The notes beneath the pieces were generated by a model, which was given only the letters and a program-made list of their open reading frames with translations, was not told where the DNA came from and searched no databases. The position numbers were made by a program, and so were the translations under genes. Below, piece by piece: positions 26,750 through 35,181 of a stretch of 64,000 bases of DNA (position 1 is the first letter of the stretch; each line of letters begins with the position of its first letter). The stretch is from Butyrivibrio fibrisolvens (lineage in GTDB: Bacteria; Bacillota; Clostridia; Lachnospirales; Lachnospiraceae): positions 186,001 through 250,000 of the forward strand of contig NZ_CP146963.1 of the NCBI RefSeq assembly GCF_037113525.1. The letters are read 5' to 3'.

Positions 26750-27096
26750 GGTTTTATAGGTCTCCTTTGTATTTTATATATTGTGATTATTTTGATGTTT
26801 ATCTTTAAAAGAGTGTTTTTGAGGCGGTTAACATTTCCTTTTTTATCGCCTTCAATATATGTGACGGAAATAAAATCCGTGAGGTCACATCTTTTTAGAT
26901 TTTTTTTGAAAAAATCTGTGTGATGGATTTTTGTATTATCGATTAGAAAATACAAATTAAGCCTGTCTTAATAATCCTAAAAAATGGTAATAAATCTTTT
27001 GATTTTTTTATAAGAATCTAATGAGATTATGCACTGAAAAAAGCTTGAAAATAAAGGAAAAATCAGCCTGGAAGCAGGCACAGACTGGGCCTGAAT

Positions 27097-27125
27097 TTGA
27101 CAAAGCAATGTCCAAATGTTAAGAT
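27097..27125 (+). promoter_or_regulatory. Promoter for SH3-SleB gene
   Basis: TTGACA at 27097-27102, 17-bp spacer, TAAGAT at 27120-27125. The leader of about 50 bases contains TGGATTTTT and its complement AAAAATCCA just before the ribosome site GAGGG. The rest of the 434-bp gap 26750-27183 is A+T-rich and holds a nested hairpin at 26859-26890 (ATGTGAC/GTCACAT) and no gene. Confidence 0.75.
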
Positions 27126-27183
27126 GTTTCTTGTGGATTTTTAAAAGAAAATTAACAAAAAATCCATAAGAGGGACAAAGCTT

Positions 27184-28272
27184 ATGAAAAAGAATAGAGC
27201 GAGTGTTCTTCTCACGAGCCTTTTGCTGTCAGCTTTAATGCTTACACCAGATCTTGGTATTACAGCACAGGCCGGTGGGGTTGGTGTAGCTTCTGTGATC
27301 GGTGCCTCCGATGAAACAGAAAAGGGTGAATTGGATAAAGCACAGGAATCAGCACAGGCTATTTCAGAGAACGCAGAGAAGACAAATGATGGAGGTACAT
27401 CATATGTCGCAGGGTACAGCTCAGATCTGGTCATGGCCAATGTCAGCAAGACACTGAATGTCAGAACCGAACCGAGCGAGAGTGCAGAGAAGGCCGGAGT
27501 ACTTTATAAGGACTGTGGCGGACGCATTCTGGATCAGAAGGACGGATGGACAAAAATTCAATCAGGTGATCTGGTAGGATGGGCAGACGACGATTATCTT
27601 CTTTTTGGAGATGATGCCCAGAAACTTGCTTCTGAAGTTGGAAGTGAGGTCATAACAGTTAATACCGGTGCTCTTTATGTAAGAAGTGAAGCTACTACTT
27701 CTTCAGATTCGCTTGGTGTTATTACAAAGGGCGATCAGCTCGACATAATCGAAGATCTTGGAAATGGCTGGATCAGCGTTGAATATGACGATAAAGAAGG
27801 CTATGTTCAGGGTAAATACGTAGTTACGGATTTCAGACTTGACGTCGGCGAGACAGTTGCTGCGATCAAGCTTCGTGAAGAGGAAGCCAAGAAGGCTGAG
27901 ATGACTCGTCAGCGTGAAGCTGTTCAGGCTGATGGTGATGAGGTTAAGCTCCTTGCAGCACTTATCCAGTGCGAAGCAGGTAACCAGCCATATGAAGGCA
28001 AGGTCGGCGTTGGCGCTGTTGTTATGAACCGCGTTAAGAGCGCTGCATATCCTAATACAATATATGATGTAATCTACGCTTCAGGTCAGTTTACACCTGC
28101 CTTAAACGGTAAGGTTGCTGAGGTCTATAATAGCGGCAAGATAAGTGAAAGCTGCATGCAGGCAGCTCAGGCAGCCATTAACGGAGAGACAACAGTAGGC
28201 GGTGCAACTCACTTTAAGAGAGTAGGTCATCACGATGGCGGATACGTAATTCAGGATCACGTATTCTGGTAA
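27184..28272 (+). CDS. Secreted SH3-domain cell wall hydrolase (SleB type)
   Basis: A 362-residue exported protein. Signal peptide 1-30 ending near AQA; two bacterial SH3 domains at about 78-138 (KTLNVRTEPSESAEKAG) and 155-220 (GALYVRSEATTSSDSLG), which bind wall peptides; a short charged helix; and a C-terminal SleB domain about 252-362 (KLLAALIQCEAGNQPYEGK, GAVVMNRVKSAAYPNTIYD). It probably cleaves peptidoglycan. It has its own consensus promoter and terminator and lies divergent from the serpin gene. The other SleB protein of the window (15388) uses a coiled coil instead of SH3 domains. Confidence 0.93.
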   Translation: MKKNRASVLLTSLLLSALMLTPDLGITAQAGGVGVASVIGASDETEKGELDKAQESAQAISENAEKTNDGGTSYVAGYSSDLVMANVSKTLNVRTEPSESAEKAGVLYKDCGGRILDQKDGWTKIQSGDLVGWADDDYLLFGDDAQKLASEVGSEVITVNTGALYVRSEATTSSDSLGVITKGDQLDIIEDLGNGWISVEYDDKEGYVQGKYVVTDFRLDVGETVAAIKLREEEAKKAEMTRQREAVQADGDEVKLLAALIQCEAGNQPYEGKVGVGAVVMNRVKSAAYPNTIYDVIYASGQFTPALNGKVAEVYNSGKISESCMQAAQAAINGETTVGGATHFKRVGHHDGGYVIQDHVFW

Positions 28273-28290
28273 AACTAAATATAGAACTTT

Positions 28291-28330
28291 AACTCCCCTG
28301 TACATCATCAGATGGCAGGGGAGTTTTTAT
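28291..28330 (+). terminator. Terminator of SH3-SleB gene
   Basis: AACTCCCCTG pairs with CAGGGGAGTT around a loop of about 16 bases, then TTTAT. Confidence 0.87.
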
Positions 28331-28509
28331 TCAAATGATATACCCTCTGTGATGCGTGAGACTAACTTTAAATACGGATATTTATTAAATCTGCGTAATT
28401 ATAATATGATAAATTGTACTTGTTATATATTTATCAGACATAATGTTTGGTTTATACTATAGAAAACAGGGAAAAACCTAAAGATATCTTTTGGGAGAAA
28501 GGAGTAGCT

Positions 28510-28956
28510 ATGGATGGAGTAAACATGGTGGTTGTCTGGCTGGCTCTGCTTCTTGTAGCTGTCGTTGTTGAAGCTTTGACAACATCACTTGTAAGTATCT
28601 GGTTTATATTTGGCTGTCTTGTGGCAGCAGTTATGGCTCAGATAGGAGTTCCGCTTGTGGCTCAGGTAGTTGCTTTTGCAATAGTTTCTTTGCTGATCAT
28701 GGCGGTTATAAGGCCTATTGCCAAAGAACACTTTAACAATAAGGTCGTCGAGACCAATGCGGGAAGCCTTGTTGGCAAGAAAGCTCATGTTATAGCAGAT
28801 ATTGATAATGATCTTGGTGAAGGAAAAGTCACTGTTGAAGGTATGGAATGGTCTGCAAGATCATCATATGATGAGGTTAAGATATCTGCCGGCGAAACTG
28901 TTATAATAAAAGCAATTGACGGTGTTAAACTAATAGTAGAAAACATTGCACATTAA
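28510..28956 (+). CDS. NfeD-like membrane protein
   Basis: A 148-residue short NfeD protein: two to three membrane helices in residues 5-75, then a small OB-fold domain (GSLVGKKAHVIADIDNDLGEGKVTVEGMEWSARS). NfeD proteins pair with SPFH proteins and influence their membrane clustering. The SPFH gene follows 12 bp later, which is the standard operon. AAAGGAG lies 6 bases before the chosen ATG; an in-frame ATG upstream at 28447 has no site. A TATACT at 28453-28458 may be the -10. Confidence 0.9.
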   Translation: MDGVNMVVVWLALLLVAVVVEALTTSLVSIWFIFGCLVAAVMAQIGVPLVAQVVAFAIVSLLIMAVIRPIAKEHFNNKVVETNAGSLVGKKAHVIADIDNDLGEGKVTVEGMEWSARSSYDEVKISAGETVIIKAIDGVKLIVENIAH

Positions 28957-28967
28957 GGAGGAGAATA

Positions 28968-29903
28968 ATGGATATCGCAATTATTATCATGGTAATTCTA
29001 GTTATCATTGTCATTCTTTTCGCATCATGCGTTAAGATCGTACCACAGTCATATGAATATGTTATTGAAAATCTTGGTACATACAGAACTACATGGAAAG
29101 CCGGAATACATTTCCTGGTACCTTTCTTTGACAGAGTTGCAAAGAGAGTTAACTTAAAAGAGCAGGTATGTGACTTCCCGCCTCAGCCTGTTATCACTAA
29201 AGATAACGTTACAATGCAGATCGACTCAGTAGTATTCTTCATGATCACAGATCCTAAGCTTTACACATATCGTGTTGAGAATCCTATCATGGCTATTGAG
29301 ACTCTTACAGCAACAACTCTTCGTAACATCATCGGTGATATGGAACTTGACCAGACACTTACAAGCCGTGAGACTATCAATACTCAGATGAGATCACTTC
29401 TTGATATCGCAACAGATCCATGGGGCATCAAGGTTACAAGAGTAGAGCTTAAGAACATCAATCCTCCTGTAGCTATCAGAGATGCAATGGAGAAGCAGAT
29501 GAAGGCAGAACGTGAAAGACGTGAAGCTATCCTCCGTGCAGAAGGTGAGAAGAAGTCTACAATTCTTGTTGCAGAAGGTAAAAAAGAGTCTCAGATCCTT
29601 GAAGCTGAAGCAAAGAAGCAGGCTACAATCCTTGCTGCTGAAGCTCAGAAGGAAAAAGAAATCCGTGAAGCTGAAGGTAGAGCAGAAGCTATCCGTGCCG
29701 TACAGTCTGCTAATGCAGAAGGTATCCGCATGATCAAGGAAGCTGGCGCTGATGATGCAGTTCTTACTATCAAGTCTCTTGAAGCACTTGAAAAAGCTGC
29801 TAACGGTAATGCTACAAAGATCATCATCCCTTCAGAGGTCCAGGGTCTTGCCGGCCTTGCAACATCCTTCAAGGAAATCGTTAAGGATGATTCCAAGAAA
29901 TAA
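28968..29903 (+). CDS. SPFH/Band 7 stomatin-like membrane protein
   Basis: A 311-residue stomatin/prohibitin family protein: N-terminal membrane anchor (3-23), SPFH domain about 25-180 (VPQSYEYVIENLGTYRTTWKAGIHFL, KEQVCDFPPQPVITKDNVTMQID), a coiled coil of Glu/Lys/Ala repeats about 180-250 and a conserved C-terminal end (KIIIPSEVQGLAGLATSFKEI). It forms large membrane-bound rings with its NfeD partner and organises membrane domains. AAGGAGGAG precedes the ATG. The stop codon lies inside the first unit of a 35-bp tandem repeat. Confidence 0.95.
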   Translation: MDIAIIIMVILVIIVILFASCVKIVPQSYEYVIENLGTYRTTWKAGIHFLVPFFDRVAKRVNLKEQVCDFPPQPVITKDNVTMQIDSVVFFMITDPKLYTYRVENPIMAIETLTATTLRNIIGDMELDQTLTSRETINTQMRSLLDIATDPWGIKVTRVELKNINPPVAIRDAMEKQMKAERERREAILRAEGEKKSTILVAEGKKESQILEAEAKKQATILAAEAQKEKEIREAEGRAEAIRAVQSANAEGIRMIKEAGADDAVLTIKSLEALEKAANGNATKIIIPSEVQGLAGLATSFKEIVKDDSKK

Positions 29904-30002
29904 TTAGACTGGAATAAAAAGATCATTCTAAGAAATGATTAGATTGGGATATAAAGATCATTCCGAGAATTATCATATTGGAATGTAAAGATGATTCCAT
30001 AT
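29898..30002. repeat. Three 35-bp tandem repeats over the SPFH stop codon
   Basis: Units at 29898-29932, 29933-29967 and 29968-30002 share the pattern AT(T/C)AgattGGaAT.TAAAGATCATTCC.AG. The first unit includes the SPFH stop codon, and the last codons before it (GGATGATTCCAAG) resemble a partial earlier unit. Divergence increases along the array. The function is unknown; it may simply be slippage growth of the gene's end. Confidence 0.8.
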
Positions 30003-30024
30003 AAAGAATAATATTGATATTGAT

Positions 30025-30060
30025 AAAAGGTTTCAGGCTTTGGCTTGAAACCTTTTTGTT
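30025..30060 (+). terminator. Terminator of NfeD/SPFH operon
   Basis: AAAAGGTTTCA-GGC pairs with GGCTTGAAACCTTTTT around TTT, with a closing T-run. Confidence 0.85.
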
Positions 30061-30149
30061 TCATAAAAAATTGCATATATGCAAATATAAAAAGCTTCCG
30101 ATCTGTCAATGCTATACTCAGCATAAATCAAGCAGGCGGAGGTTTTTGT

Positions 30150-31379
30150 ATGAATGAAAAGGAAATAAAAAAGGGAATAAAAAAGAATGAAGCTCTTCTA
30201 TGGCTAGGCAGCTGGACTTCCAGATTTGGCAATATTGTATTCGACTATGCTAATAGTATAAGTATCGTTAGCTTTTTTGCCGGAAAACCTGTAGTGCTGG
30301 CTTTATACCAAAGTTCAGAAACGATAATCCAGATCATTTTCAATCTTGTGGGCGGTGTCAAGGCTGACAATGGCAATAGAAAAAGGCTTGTCGTAATAAC
30401 GGATTTACTGGCGGCTCTTATATGCTTTGTCCTTAGCTTTTTGGTTGATTCCGGCAGGATGGCTATGGCTATAATAGCTGCCAATGCGCTTCTTGCCCTT
30501 GTATATGCCTTTAATTCACCAACTTATAAATCTCTTGTCAGGGAGATGATCTACAAAGATCGTATAGGCTTTTTTAACTCTATAGCTCATGCAGGAAGCG
30601 AGATCATAGGTATTACAGGCCCAATACTAAGTGTAGGGCTTGTAGCTCTTATAGGAACAAGGGGAGCTCTTTTGTTTGATGCTATGACATTTTTGGTATC
30701 AGCACTTCTTGAATGCTGTCTTGTAAGAGTTACGGATGCGCTGCCCAAAGGTAAGAGCAGTAATAATGTTTTTACAGATATAATCGAAGGAATAAAGTAT
30801 CTTGTAAGCAAGAAGCAGATCTTCTTTTTGGTGATACTATCAGCTCTTGTTAATTTCTTCCTGGCAGGATACAATTTGCTACTTCCATATACGGATGTGA
30901 TGTACAAGGGTATCTTCGATAATTTCTATAGTAAAGCCCTTGCCATGGAAGCTGTAGGAGGGATACTTGGATCTGTAGTTATCTCTAAAGTTGCTGACAG
31001 GTTCAAGGATAATGTTTATATCATGATACTGTTCTTGTCAGGAACGGGTATAGCGATGCTTTGTGAGCCGTGTCTTGCTTTGACGCAGAATATGTATCTG
31101 TGCCTTGTTCCTTTTGCACTCTTTGGTATAGCGCTTACGGTTTTCAATATTATACTTATGTCACATGTTCAGGTATCTGTTGATGAGAACTTCCTTGGAA
31201 GGGTGTTTAGCATTATTTTTACAGTAGCAGTACTGTTCATGCCGGTAGGATCATTTTCTTTTTCAGCTTTTGTAAATGCTAAGAGTGTGGGAAGCTTTGC
31301 AATTGTTGGAGGCGGCATAGTGATCTTGTCACTTATGAGCATTTTCATATTAAAGGCTATCGAAAGAAGAAATGGATAA
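30150..31379 (+). CDS. Major facilitator superfamily transporter
   Basis: A 409-residue membrane protein with about 10-12 hydrophobic helices, of the group that contains macrolide and siderophore exporters (MFS_3-like). Visible: helix 1 region LGSWTSRFGNIVFDYANS, the helix 2-3 loop NRKRLVVITDLLAA, ALVYAFNSPTYKSLVREM, and AGSEIIGITGPILSVG. It is probably an efflux pump or a permease for a small molecule; the substrate is unknown. The start at 30150 has GGAGG 7 bases upstream. It is a single gene after a terminator. Confidence 0.88.
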   Translation: MNEKEIKKGIKKNEALLWLGSWTSRFGNIVFDYANSISIVSFFAGKPVVLALYQSSETIIQIIFNLVGGVKADNGNRKRLVVITDLLAALICFVLSFLVDSGRMAMAIIAANALLALVYAFNSPTYKSLVREMIYKDRIGFFNSIAHAGSEIIGITGPILSVGLVALIGTRGALLFDAMTFLVSALLECCLVRVTDALPKGKSSNNVFTDIIEGIKYLVSKKQIFFLVILSALVNFFLAGYNLLLPYTDVMYKGIFDNFYSKALAMEAVGGILGSVVISKVADRFKDNVYIMILFLSGTGIAMLCEPCLALTQNMYLCLVPFALFGIALTVFNIILMSHVQVSVDENFLGRVFSIIFTVAVLFMPVGSFSFSAFVNAKSVGSFAIVGGGIVILSLMSIFILKAIERRNG

Positions 31380-31677
31380 TGGCGAAGATATAATAAACTG
31401 CACCGTCTAAGCAGTAAGTCTGCAAATATATGAAATTCTTAGTATGGGGGAGTTTGATTTGTAATAAAAAGAACACCATGGTATAAAATGAAACCTTTTT
31501 CGGAGTAAGCATTTTCTATATTCTTTATATAAGAAAAATAAAGCTATATTTTTAGTACACCAAAGTTTTCTACATAATAAGACTGTAGCTATCGTGGAAG
31601 TTGGCGTGTCGATGTGCAGGAAGGCAATATCAGTAGGAAGACTTTGGTATAGCGGTATATGCAGGGGGAATGCACTC

Positions 31678-33438
31678 ATGATAAAAAAGAGATACTTGTT
31701 ATTTATAGGACTTGTGGCACTTATTGGGATTGCTGTTGGATGCGGAAAAAGTAAAGTTAAGATTAAAGATTTCCACACAGACATCTTTGGAGATAACGTT
31801 TATATTTTTTCTCCGGAAGATGATATGTCTAAAGTGCAGGAAACTCTTGATAAGATATATGAAAAGCAGGAGACAGCGCAGTTTGATGATGCGCGCTATG
31901 CCATATATTTTATGCCCGGATCCTATGAGGTATCTACAAGTGCAGGCTTTTATACTCAGATAGCAGGACTTGGCATGCTTCCTACAGATACTAAGATATC
32001 TGCTATCAATACTTATGCAAGGTGGCTTTCGGATGACCCTTCTAATCATAACGCAACTTGTAATTTCTGGCGAAGCATTGAGAATGTTGAGATCACGTCA
32101 GATGTAGTGTGGGCTGTGTCTCAGGCAACTGGTATGAGAAGAGTTCAGGTAGATGGGAACCTTACTCTTCATGATGAATATGGCTGGGCAAGTGGAGGAT
32201 TTCTTGCAGATTCCAGAATTGAAGGGATAGTGGATTCCGGAAGTCAGCAGCAGTGGCTGTCCAGGAATAACAGCTATAAAGGCTGGACAGGTCAGAACTG
32301 GAACATTGTAATGGCTGGTGACAAGGCTTCTGGAGTGCCGGATAAGACATGGCCTGAAGCTGCTTATACCGTAGTAGATACTACAAAAGTGGTTAGAGAA
32401 AAGCCATTCCTTGTATATGATGACAAGGACGGCTTTGGAGTCTATGTGCCTGATTGGAAGAACGACAGCGCATCTTATGGCTGGCAGCAGGATACTAATG
32501 AGGGCAAGGTTCTTCCTATTAGTGATTTTTATATTGCAAAAGAAAAAACAGATAATGCAGATACCATAAACAAGGCTCTTTCTGAGGGCAAAAATATTAT
32601 TTTCACTCCTGGAATATATAAACTTGATAAGGCTCTTAATATTCAAAATTCAGGGACTATCCTTCTTGGAATGGGCCTTGCAACGCTTAGATCCGCAAAC
32701 GGAAATGAATGCATCGTATCGGATAATGCTGATGATCTGATGCTTGCAGGACTTCTTGTAGATGCAGGTACAAGTGAATCTGATAATCTGGTACATCTGG
32801 GCGCTAAGGATAGTGCAAAGCCATCCCTTCTATGCGATATGTACTTTAGAGTGGGCGGTATTCCATCAGACAGACCTTGTAAGACCAAGGCATGCATCAC
32901 TGTAGATCTTGATAATACAGTAGGTGATAATCTCTGGGTATGGAGAGCCGACCATGGTGACAATGTTGGCTGGGATCGTAATACCTGCGAGAACGGTATC
33001 ATCATAAACGGCGACAATGTCACTATGTATGCTCTGATGGTAGAGCACTTTAACGGATATCAGACGCTGTGGAACGGTAACGGCGGAACCTGCATCATGT
33101 ATCAAAGTGAGGTTCCATATGATGTTCCTGACAAGGGACAGTGGATAAGTCCTGATGGGAAAAGATTCGGGTATGCTTCCTTCAAGGTTTCTGATGATGT
33201 TACATCTTTCTATGCGGCAGGTCTGGGTGTATACCTATACAATAGAGATAATTCTATTCCTATGTACTGTGCAATGGAGGTTCCGGACATAGAGGGAGTG
33301 CATGTACACAACATCATAACCGCTTATCTTAACGGATTCCCCGGTATGAAATGTGTTATCAATGAGGCTGGAGATTCTATCATCAGTCCCGGTCAGACTT
33401 CCAAGATACTTGACTACGAAAACGGGCAGTGGAGATGA
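31678..33438 (+). CDS. Secreted beta-helix-like lipoprotein, possible polysaccharide-active enzyme
   Basis: A 586-residue lipoprotein (lipobox AVGC after a hydrophobic segment). The body has features of right-handed parallel beta-helix proteins: repeats such as NIIFTPGIYKLDKALNIQN, TILLGMGLATLRSANGNECI and GIIINGDNVTMYALMVEHF. Many tryptophans and the segments NFWRSIENVEI and SQQQWLSRNN resemble large secreted actinobacterial proteins that databases often label coagulation factor 5/8-type or adenylyl cyclase. From family resemblance (recalled, not searched), a glycan lyase or hydrolase acting outside the cell is plausible. GGGGG precedes the ATG by 7-9 bases. The 298-bp gap before it (31380-31677) shows nothing I could identify. 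Confidence 0.75.
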   Translation: MIKKRYLLFIGLVALIGIAVGCGKSKVKIKDFHTDIFGDNVYIFSPEDDMSKVQETLDKIYEKQETAQFDDARYAIYFMPGSYEVSTSAGFYTQIAGLGMLPTDTKISAINTYARWLSDDPSNHNATCNFWRSIENVEITSDVVWAVSQATGMRRVQVDGNLTLHDEYGWASGGFLADSRIEGIVDSGSQQQWLSRNNSYKGWTGQNWNIVMAGDKASGVPDKTWPEAAYTVVDTTKVVREKPFLVYDDKDGFGVYVPDWKNDSASYGWQQDTNEGKVLPISDFYIAKEKTDNADTINKALSEGKNIIFTPGIYKLDKALNIQNSGTILLGMGLATLRSANGNECIVSDNADDLMLAGLLVDAGTSESDNLVHLGAKDSAKPSLLCDMYFRVGGIPSDRPCKTKACITVDLDNTVGDNLWVWRADHGDNVGWDRNTCENGIIINGDNVTMYALMVEHFNGYQTLWNGNGGTCIMYQSEVPYDVPDKGQWISPDGKRFGYASFKVSDDVTSFYAAGLGVYLYNRDNSIPMYCAMEVPDIEGVHVHNIITAYLNGFPGMKCVINEAGDSIISPGQTSKILDYENGQWR

Positions 33439-33478
33439 TCCACTGCCTTTGGCTATGTTATTGACTTTAGCTTCGCCT

Positions 33479-33775
33479 AGGCGGTGTGGTATCATTGAAG
33501 ACTTTGCATATGTGACCAAGCTCACAGGCTGACAGAATATAAGTCATTGCCACGCTTATAATTGTTTTGAAATTCATGGCGCAATATCTGGAGCTTTTTA
33601 TTCTAGGGTCCAAACTCGCTACGCTCAGACAGGTGGACCCTGGGAAGAATAAAAAACTCCATCTGTTACGCTCATGAATTTAGCAAAACAATTAAAAAGT
33701 GTGGCAATGACTTATATTCTGTCAGTCTGTGAGCTTGGTCACATATGCAAAGTCTTCAATGATACCACGCCGCCT
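33479..33775. repeat. Long inverted repeat, family A copy 3 (297 bp)
   Basis: AGGCGGTGTGG at the left and CCACGCCGCCT at the right edge begin arms of about 130 bp with few mismatches. The top has GGGTCC...GGACCC around AACTCGCTACGCTCAGACA, and the family mismatch ATATCTGG/CCATCTG. The segment below the mismatch (TCATTGCCACGC, AATTCATGGC) matches copy 1, but the outermost 60 bp do not. It lies between convergent genes. With the hairpins at 33808-33910 it fills the 551-bp gap 33439-33989. Confidence 0.9.
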
Positions 33776-33807
33776 GAATGGGAGTTTTAAGTTATTATAT
33801 GACGTAA

Positions 33808-33864
33808 GGGTCAAAAGTCATTTCGATTCGAGCTTGCTCGAAATCGAATATGAATTTATGACCC
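33808..33864. other. Hairpin GGGTCA/TGACCC with inner arm
   Basis: GGGTCA at 33808-33813 pairs with TGACCC at 33859-33864. An inner stem TTCGATTCGAG/CTCGAAATCGAA closes on CTTG with a one-base bulge. It adjoins the next hairpin. Confidence 0.7.
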
Positions 33865-33867
33865 GCA

Positions 33868-33910
33868 AAACATGAGCAAAGTAGCACGTAGTGCGGATTT
33901 GCGAATGTTT
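33868..33910. other. Three-segment hairpin with GA/GA internal loop
   Basis: Nested stems AAACAT/ATGTTT, GCAAA/TTTGC and GCAC/GTGC are separated by symmetric internal loops GA/GA and GTA/GGA and closed by GTA. Such tandem G-A mismatches are typical of structured RNA rather than of chance palindromes. Confidence 0.7.
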
Positions 33911-33921
33911 TAGGATTGTGA

Positions 33922-34000
33922 GAGTTTCGAAGAAACGGAACAATCCGTTAGTCATATGGTGTCAAAAGGAACTTTTGACACCTACCTCATTATATATAAT
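33922..34000. repeat. 79-bp direct repeat, copy 1, at the 3' end of the Rgg gene
   Basis: Matches 34925-35003 at about 73 of 79 positions. Each copy has an inner palindrome TGTCAAAAG-(G/T)A-ACTTTTGACA. This copy overlaps the last codons of the Rgg-like gene. Confidence 0.85.
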
Positions 34001-34847
34001 CAGTCATGTCTTGGCGGTAGTTTTTTGCTAGATTTATGCAGCCTAGGTAGTCGTAGATTTTGATTGCTTCTTCCATGATTTCTTTGCCTCTGGTTTTATC
34101 TTCCCATTTGTATGTATACATGCCTAGTAAGAAGTGGTAGAGGTTTCGCTCATATAGTTTGGTTTCATCGGAAATTAGAGCCGGTATGTTGTCTTTATAG
34201 TAGGTGGCGACATCTTTGTTGTTTCTATAGACACAGGTTTCGAAGATGTTTAATAGCACTATAGTTGCAAGGTTTTTGTTGGCGCCTGTTTTTGTGACTT
34301 TGTCTAAAACTTCTGTGCCCATCTTATGTAGAAGGGGGATGTCTATGAACATGTAGATGTTGCCGATCAGTATCAGTTCATAGATATTCCATTCATCTGT
34401 TACGAAGAGGTAGTCTGCAATTTCACGTTCATATTCCTTTGGAAAAGGAATGCTTCTGTCACATTTACAGATAAAACTCTGTGCCAGGATCATATTCAAA
34501 TGGTATTGGTATACAGATGGATTGCTGCAATATTTCTCTTTTTGTTCTTTATATAAACTTCTGAATCCTTCTATATCTCTTTCATACTCAAGCTTAGATA
34601 ATTTAGACATGAATTCGATTGTTTCTGACTTTTGATGGTCGTTAAGAGCGCTGAAGAATTCACCGGGTTCTGTCTGTATATTTTTAAGGGCCGATATAAA
34701 TTTTGATATAGACAGATCTGCCTGCCCTCTTTCAAAACGAGACAGTTGTGACATGGACACGTTTTCATCTGAGGCCTGTTTAAGGCTTATGTGATTATTG
34801 ATTCTAAGTTCACGAAAGGTTCTTCCTATTTCTGAAAGACTTTTCAT
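33990..34847 (-). CDS. Rgg/MutR-like transcription regulator
   Basis: A 285-residue protein with an N-terminal XRE-type helix-turn-helix (about 8-60: ISLKQASDENVSMSQLSRFERGQADLS) and a helical TPR-like C-domain with the Rgg pattern (LYHFLLGMYTYKWEDKTRGKEIMEEAIKIYDYLG near the end). Rgg proteins bind short secreted peptides and control nearby genes. No peptide gene was found close by. The start at 34847 is supported by GGAG 7 bases upstream. It is divergent from the ornithine carbamoyltransferase gene and enclosed by two 79-bp direct repeats, so it may be a recent arrival. T-rich codon use differs somewhat from its neighbours. Confidence 0.85.
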   Translation of the reverse strand: MKSLSEIGRTFRELRINNHISLKQASDENVSMSQLSRFERGQADLSISKFISALKNIQTEPGEFFSALNDHQKSETIEFMSKLSKLEYERDIEGFRSLYKEQKEKYCSNPSVYQYHLNMILAQSFICKCDRSIPFPKEYEREIADYLFVTDEWNIYELILIGNIYMFIDIPLLHKMGTEVLDKVTKTGANKNLATIVLLNIFETCVYRNNKDVATYYKDNIPALISDETKLYERNLYHFLLGMYTYKWEDKTRGKEIMEEAIKIYDYLGCINLAKNYRQDMTDYI

Positions 34848-34924
34848 AAAAATCTCCTGCATTTATGTGATTTTGGTCATAGTAATAGATTTCGAGGTTA
34901 CAGCTTTTGTAGATTGGATAGTTT

Positions 34925-35003
34925 GAGTTTCAAAGAAACGGAACAATCCGGTAGTCATATGGTGTCAAAAGTAACTTTTGACATCTACCTCATAATATAT
35001 TAT
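34925..35003. repeat. 79-bp direct repeat, copy 2, upstream of the Rgg gene
   Basis: Second copy of the repeat at 33922-34000, in the same orientation. It lies in the 334-bp gap 34848-35181 between the divergent Rgg and ornithine carbamoyltransferase genes. The remainder of this gap is A+T-rich with no clear element. Confidence 0.85.
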
Positions 35004-35181
35004 ATACGGCGTAAAATCAGGTTTTGATAATTTATCGATCATGAGAAAAACAAAGGTGTGATCTTTTGCATATTTTATAAATAAATATACATGTATGGGG
35101 TTGTTAAAAGTATAATTATGCATTATAATCTTTAATATCTTACAAACGATTTGGCTTTTAGAGATGAAAGGAATAGCGGTT

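Noticed and set aside
26859..26890. ATGTGAC/GTCACAT nested hairpin as a terminator
   Set aside because: It has a T-run on the plus strand, but no plus-strand gene lies upstream; it sits between divergent genes.
31394..31408. CTGCACCGTC-AAG match to the outer arm of the repeat at 5343-5637
   Set aside because: Too short to distinguish from chance, and no paired second arm is nearby.
34848..35181. Search for a short hydrophobic peptide gene partnering the Rgg-like regulator
   Set aside because: Only trivial small ORFs (for example at 35041) occur; none has a peptide-pheromone character or ribosome site.
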